From assembly GCA_030590185.1 (NCBI GenBank), contig JAUUZB010000060.1, positions 1 to 10,093 of the forward strand: a DNA stretch of 10,093 bases, given 5' to 3'. Below the pieces are notes generated by a model. The model saw only the letters and a list, made by a program, of their open reading frames with translations, ran no database searches and was not told the DNA's origin. Below are positions 7,094-10,093 of this stretch, piece after piece. Position 1 is the stretch's first letter. Every line of letters begins with the position of its first letter. The translations under genes and the position numbers were made by a program. Source of the DNA: Deltaproteobacteria bacterium. Its GTDB lineage: Bacteria; Myxococcota; XYA12-FULL-58-9; JAUUZB01.

Positions 7094-7099
7094 TATATA
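7094..7099 (-). promoter_or_regulatory. Candidate -10 element for the Ig-like lipoprotein
   Basis: TATATA lies in an otherwise GC-rich gap about 40 bases before the ATG and reads the same on both strands. No -35 at the usual 16-18 base spacing was found: the nearest TTGACT overlaps the stop of the phosphorylase gene and is 29 bases away. It may be an alternative sigma factor site or chance. Confidence 0.3.
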
Positions 7100-7126
7100 C
7101 AATCCCTGGGGAGAGGGCCACGGGGC

Positions 7127-8425
7127 TCAGTCAATCCGGCCGATGATCAAGGGCCCGGCGGTGACCGGCTCATCGCCGATCTCAAAGGCGCTGCGCGCTT
7201 CGCTGATGACGTCGCCCGGATCGCGGTTGTGGTGCAAACGCACCAGCGCCTCTCCCACCGCGACCTCGTCACCAACGTGGCGCAGGACCTCAATCCCGAC
7301 TGCCGGATCGATGACATCCTCCGCCGTGGCGCGGCCAGCCCCGAGCCGCATACCGGCGACACCCAGGGTGTAGGCATCGATGGCTGCGATCACGCCGCCG
7401 GTGGCGGCTTCGACTTCGGTGGTCGCCTGCGCCGTGGGCAACAACGAGAGGTCATCGACGACCCGCGGATCACCCTTCTGGGCGGTGATAATCTGGCGCA
7501 GCTTCTCTGACCCGGAGCCATCGCTGATCGCCGCCTCGAGCTGGGCACGCGCCTCCTCGGGAGTCGCGGCCACGCCGCCGAGGCGCAGCATCTCGGCGCC
7601 AAGGGCCAGGGTGAGCTCGGTGGTATCCGGCGGTCCTTCGCCCGCCAAGATCTCGATCGCCTCGCGGGTCTCGAGGGCGTTGCCGATGGTGCGACCGAGG
7701 GGCTCCGCCATGCGGGTTAGCAGGGCGCACATCTCGAGGCCCGCACCGCTCCCCACGCGGACCAAGGACTCGGCGAGCTGACGGGCGTCCGCCTCGGTTT
7801 TCATGAAGGCGCCGCGCCCCACCTTGACGTCGAGGACCAGCGCGTCGATGCCCTCGGCGAGCTTCTTGGAGAGGATCGAAGAGGTGATCAGCGCCACCGA
7901 TTCAACCGTGGCGGTCACGTCGCGCAGCGCGTAGAGGGTGCGGTCGGCTGGGGCGAGGTCGTCGGTTTGTCCGATCAAGGAGACGCCGATCTCCGCGACC
8001 ATCTCCTTGAAACGCTCGATGCCGAGATCGACGGTGAAGCCGGGGATCGCCTCGAGCTTGTCCAGGGTGCCGCCGGTGTGTCCCAAGCCCCGGCCGCTGA
8101 TCATCGGCACCGGGACGCCGCAGGCCGCGACCAGCGGCGCCAGGGCGATCGATATCTTGTCACCGACCCCCCCGGTGGAATGCTTGTCGACCTTGGTGGC
8201 GCTGACCCCTTCGTGGGTGACCACGGTTCCAGAGTCGCGCATGGCCTGGGTCATGGCGACGGTGAGATCGTCCGACAGGCCGTTGAGGTAGACGGCCATC
8301 AGGAAGGCCGCGGCCTGGTAGTCCGGCACCTCCCCGGTGCTCACCCCGCGGATGAACCGCCCGAGCTCCTCGGCGGCGATGGTTTCGCGGTCACGGACGG
8401 CACGGATCAGGTCGACGATTCGCAT
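7127..8425 (-). CDS. deoA: Pyrimidine-nucleoside / thymidine phosphorylase
   Basis: The 432-residue enzyme splits thymidine, deoxyuridine and perhaps uridine with phosphate into base and (deoxy)ribose 1-phosphate, in pyrimidine salvage and catabolism in the cytoplasm. Length and collinearity match Geobacillus pyrimidine-nucleoside phosphorylase as I remember it. The N-terminus Met-Arg-Ile-Val-Asp-Leu-Ile aligns without gaps, and phosphate-site residues Lys81-His82-Ser83-Thr84-Gly-Gly are present. The family signature from Ser110 to Glu125 is intact, as are the substrate-binding Arg168, Ser183 and Lys187. The C-terminal domain (about 340-432) has the expected Gly-Gly-x-Ile/Val and Leu-Gly-Ala-Gly-Arg motifs. 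Residue 108 is Met, as in thymidine phosphorylases, where the Geobacillus enzyme has Lys, which hints at thymidine preference; pdp is the alternative name. The ATG at 8423-8425 was chosen by this alignment; the longer frame begins with TTG at 8461 inside the upstream terminator tail. No clear ribosome binding site precedes the ATG. Confidence 0.95.
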   Translation of the reverse strand: MRIVDLIRAVRDRETIAAEELGRFIRGVSTGEVPDYQAAAFLMAVYLNGLSDDLTVAMTQAMRDSGTVVTHEGVSATKVDKHSTGGVGDKISIALAPLVAACGVPVPMISGRGLGHTGGTLDKLEAIPGFTVDLGIERFKEMVAEIGVSLIGQTDDLAPADRTLYALRDVTATVESVALITSSILSKKLAEGIDALVLDVKVGRGAFMKTEADARQLAESLVRVGSGAGLEMCALLTRMAEPLGRTIGNALETREAIEILAGEGPPDTTELTLALGAEMLRLGGVAATPEEARAQLEAAISDGSGSEKLRQIITAQKGDPRVVDDLSLLPTAQATTEVEAATGGVIAAIDAYTLGVAGMRLGAGRATAEDVIDPAVGIEVLRHVGDEVAVGEALVRLHHNRDPGDVISEARSAFEIGDEPVTAGPLIIGRID

Positions 8426-8432
8426 GGCCAAG

Positions 8433-8461
8433 GTGTTAGCGCAAAAGCCGCGGACCGCCAA
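8433..8461 (-). promoter_or_regulatory. Candidate promoter for the phosphorylase, possibly leaderless
   Basis: On the minus strand TTGGCG (8461-8456) and TAACAC (8438-8433) are spaced by exactly 17 bases. Matches to the sigma-70 consensus are only 4/6 and 3/6. The -10-like box ends seven bases before the ATG, so transcription would begin at about the start codon, giving a leaderless mRNA. The lack of a Shine-Dalgarno sequence agrees with this. The site is weak and inferred. Confidence 0.3.
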
Positions 8462-8501
8462 AAGAGAAATGGCGCGACCCGATCACCGACCGGGCCGCGC
8501 C
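8460..8501 (-). terminator. Rho-independent terminator of the cysteine-rich protein gene
   Basis: On the minus strand an 11 bp stem (GGCGCGGCCCG pairing with CGGGUCGCGCC, one G-U pair) encloses a 9-base loop and is followed directly by AUUUCUCUUUU. It begins 35 bases after the stop of the cysteine-rich gene. GC-rich stem plus U-rich tail is the standard intrinsic terminator layout. It separates that gene from the phosphorylase. Confidence 0.85.
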
Positions 8502-8536
8502 CTCGCCCTCCACGCAGGAAGAGGAGCGACTTCTAA

Positions 8537-10093
8537 CTAGGGATTCGACGGATGACAGGCCCCCTCTATGCAACCGAGCTCACAGGTAATCATCGTGGTG
8601 CCCGGCAACAACTGGGCGCTGCCGGCAAACGGCATGTAACAGTAGGCCTCGACCAGGGTGATGCCGTCCTCGAGGCAGTGGTCCCCGAACTCGTAGGGGT
8701 AGCCGTAATTGTCCACGCCCTCGATCCAGCCGTGCTCGACCGGCTCGATGCCGCCGTCACTCTCCCAACAGTAGATCATGGGCATGCACCAGCTCCGCTC
8801 GGACTCCCACAGGCACTCCTCGCCGGGCAGGCAATCCTCTTCGCTCAGACAATCCACCTCGTCGCGCACGCAGACCTCGCAGCAGTCCGGGCCTATCTCG
8901 GGATGGAAGCCGGGGGCGCACAGGATCTCCGGACAACCCATGGTGGTGTCGATCGGATCCTCGGGGAGGCCGCCCGAGTCGGGGTCCTCGCCCGGCACGC
9001 AGGTCCCGTCCGGTACGCAGATGCCGCAACAGTTCGGGTATTCCTCGACCAGGCGCTCGCCGGCCGGACAGTCGAGCACCGGTTGGGAGCAATAGTAATC
9101 GGCGCACAGGTCCGGGCAGGTGCCATCCACCGACACGATACCACCCGTGCAGAAGCACTGGGCGATGGGGCAGCCGTAGGCGTCGACCTCGTCGAAGCGT
9201 AGCTCACCTTCGCACTCAACGAGCGGCGGAGCATCGGTGCCCTGCCCCCCGTAGGTGCAGCCCCACTCCGGCATGCACAGGCCGTAGCAGACGTCATAGG
9301 CCAGGCAACTCCCGTCATCCGCCGTACAATCTGGATCCGGCAGGCATTCGCCGAGGGCGTTGGTGCAGAGGTAGCCCTCTGCGCATTGCTCCCAACTCAG
9401 GCACAGGATCTCTTCGCTGGGCACCGGGACGCATTGACCGCACTCCGGGAAATCGCTCACCCACTCGTAACCGAGGGGGCAGCTCGAGATCGTACCGTCC
9501 GGTCCCATGGGCTCGTCCGGGCAAACGTTGCCCTCGCAGTAGTAGTAGCAACAGTCGGCCGGATCACGCATCAGCTCCGTACCCTCGGGACAGTCAGGGA
9601 TGGCGTAGCCGGAGAAGGCGCAGACCTCTTCGTCACAGGACTCGGTCGGGATGCAGGCCGGGCAACAGTCGTTGGGCGCGAGGACCTGCTCGAACCCAGG
9701 CTCGCAGAGCACCTCGGGACAGGCCACGCTGCCGCAGTCGATCGGGCAGGTGTTGTAGACCGGTCGACCCGAGGCGTCGTAACAAATCTCACAACCGTCA
9801 GGGTTTGCCGGATCGCTGTACTCGACACACTCCGGTGCCTCGGGATCGCAGCTCGAATAGATCACCGCACCACCGATGTAGGCGCAGACCACGCAGTTCG
9901 GATCCGGAGCCGTGACCACGGTGCAATCGACGTTGGTGTAGGCGCAACCGCTGGTCCTGCTCTCTAGCTCGGCGTCGAGACAGGCCTCACAGGTCCGGCC
10001 GGTCTCTGGATCGATGACGACCTCGAGGTATTCGCAGTTGCCTGGGTTCGGGAAGGTGTCGCAGGTGTCCGGGTCGGCGGTATCTTCACAATA
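8537..10093 (-). CDS. Cysteine-rich, lysine-free repeat protein with VWC-like modules (N-terminus outside window)
   Basis: The frame is open from the right edge to the TAG at 8537-8539, giving 518 residues without a start that need be used. The GTG at 9917-9919 is merely internal, because cysteine-rich repeats continue upstream of it. About 66 residues are Cys (12.7%) and none is Lys. Numbering from the window edge, modules ending Cys-Cys-x-x-Cys or Cys-x-x-Cys lie at about 120-147, 153-186, 191-221, 326-359 and 387-408. They resemble the C-terminal half of von Willebrand C domains. Two modules spaced Cys-x5-Cys-x5-Cys-x6/8-Cys-x5-Cys lie at 231-256 and 415-442. Near the N-terminal side, Cys-x-x-Cys units recur about every 30 residues. 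The C-terminus ends Cys-x3-Cys-x4-Cys. So many paired cysteines imply a disulfide-bonded exported protein, but the signal peptide is not in the window. Function is unknown; adhesion or a structural surface role is a guess. Confidence 0.85.
   Translation of the reverse strand, partial: YCEDTADPDTCDTFPNPGNCEYLEVVIDPETGRTCEACLDAELESRTSGCAYTNVDCTVVTAPDPNCVVCAYIGGAVIYSSCDPEAPECVEYSDPANPDGCEICYDASGRPVYNTCPIDCGSVACPEVLCEPGFEQVLAPNDCCPACIPTESCDEEVCAFSGYAIPDCPEGTELMRDPADCCYYYCEGNVCPDEPMGPDGTISSCPLGYEWVSDFPECGQCVPVPSEEILCLSWEQCAEGYLCTNALGECLPDPDCTADDGSCLAYDVCYGLCMPEWGCTYGGQGTDAPPLVECEGELRFDEVDAYGCPIAQCFCTGGIVSVDGTCPDLCADYYCSQPVLDCPAGERLVEEYPNCCGICVPDGTCVPGEDPDSGGLPEDPIDTTMGCPEILCAPGFHPEIGPDCCEVCVRDEVDCLSEEDCLPGEECLWESERSWCMPMIYCWESDGGIEPVEHGWIEGVDNYGYPYEFGDHCLEDGITLVEAYCYMPFAGSAQLLPGTTMITCELGCIEGACHPSNP

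Noticed and set aside
5992..7146. 384-residue plus-strand frame opposite the Ig-like lipoprotein, longer than that gene
   Set aside because: The composition is Gly/Val/Glu/Arg-rich without domain structure. The minus strand has a signal peptide, ribosome binding site and three-fold repeat.
7967..8536. 189-residue plus-strand frame opposite the phosphorylase
   Set aside because: It is antisense to a well-recognised enzyme and crosses the terminator; its sequence is Asp/Gly/Arg-rich shadow.
8537..9919. GTG at 9919 as the start of the cysteine-rich protein
   Set aside because: The frame continues without a stop to the window edge with the same cysteine spacing, and residues after 9919 do not form a signal peptide.
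9386..9967. 193-residue plus-strand frame opposite the cysteine-rich gene, and a similar one at 8552-9202
   Set aside because: Both are complements of Cys/Asp/Glu-rich codons, which yield Ala/Thr/Val/Arg-rich shadows. Neither has a domain or ribosome binding site.

Overview
The window reads as chromosomal DNA of a high-GC Gram-negative bacterium. The best guess is a member of the Myxococcota (Polyangia-like) or a related large-genome lineage. This rests on style, not on a marker gene: GC-rich third positions, several lipoproteins with very long exported parts, a glycine-rich linker after a lipobox, NHL beta-propeller repeats, and a metazoan-looking cysteine-rich repeat protein. No rRNA, tRNA, CRISPR array, insertion sequence, integrase or phage gene was seen. 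Coding density is high and every gap between genes is shorter than about 125 bases.

Plus strand, 1-3806. The end of an unrecognised gene (1-414) overlaps by 14 bases a small thioredoxin-fold protein without a CXXC motif (401-751). After a 119-base gap with a good ribosome binding site comes a lipoprotein (871-2664): lipobox, glycine-rich spacer with an internal 54-base tandem duplication, then a predicted clan GH-A-like glycoside hydrolase domain. Eight bases after its stop starts a lipase/esterase-type alpha/beta hydrolase (2673-3806).

Minus strand, 3822-10093. In transcription order: a cysteine-rich, lysine-free repeat protein that runs off the right edge of the window (10093 to 8537); a clear rho-independent terminator (8501-8460); a pyrimidine-nucleoside/thymidine phosphorylase (8425 to 7127); a lipoprotein with three Ig-like units (7053 to 6049); and a lipoprotein with about twelve NHL-type repeats (5924 to 3822). 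The plus- and minus-strand blocks converge with only 15 bases between stop codons.

The phosphorylase is the only gene with a firm metabolic role (pyrimidine nucleoside salvage/catabolism). Around it are four large proteins that are, or look, exported: a carbohydrate-active lipoprotein, an NHL propeller lipoprotein, an Ig-like lipoprotein and a disulfide-rich repeat protein. All four are almost or wholly without lysine (7 Lys in about 2,150 residues), while the two cytoplasmic-looking enzymes have normal lysine for a high-GC genome (22 in 809). No defence system, mobile element or biosynthetic cluster was found. The most interesting signals are this compartment-linked lysine depletion, the cysteine-rich repeat protein, the double-propeller NHL protein, and the tight terminator/promoter arrangement in front of the phosphorylase.
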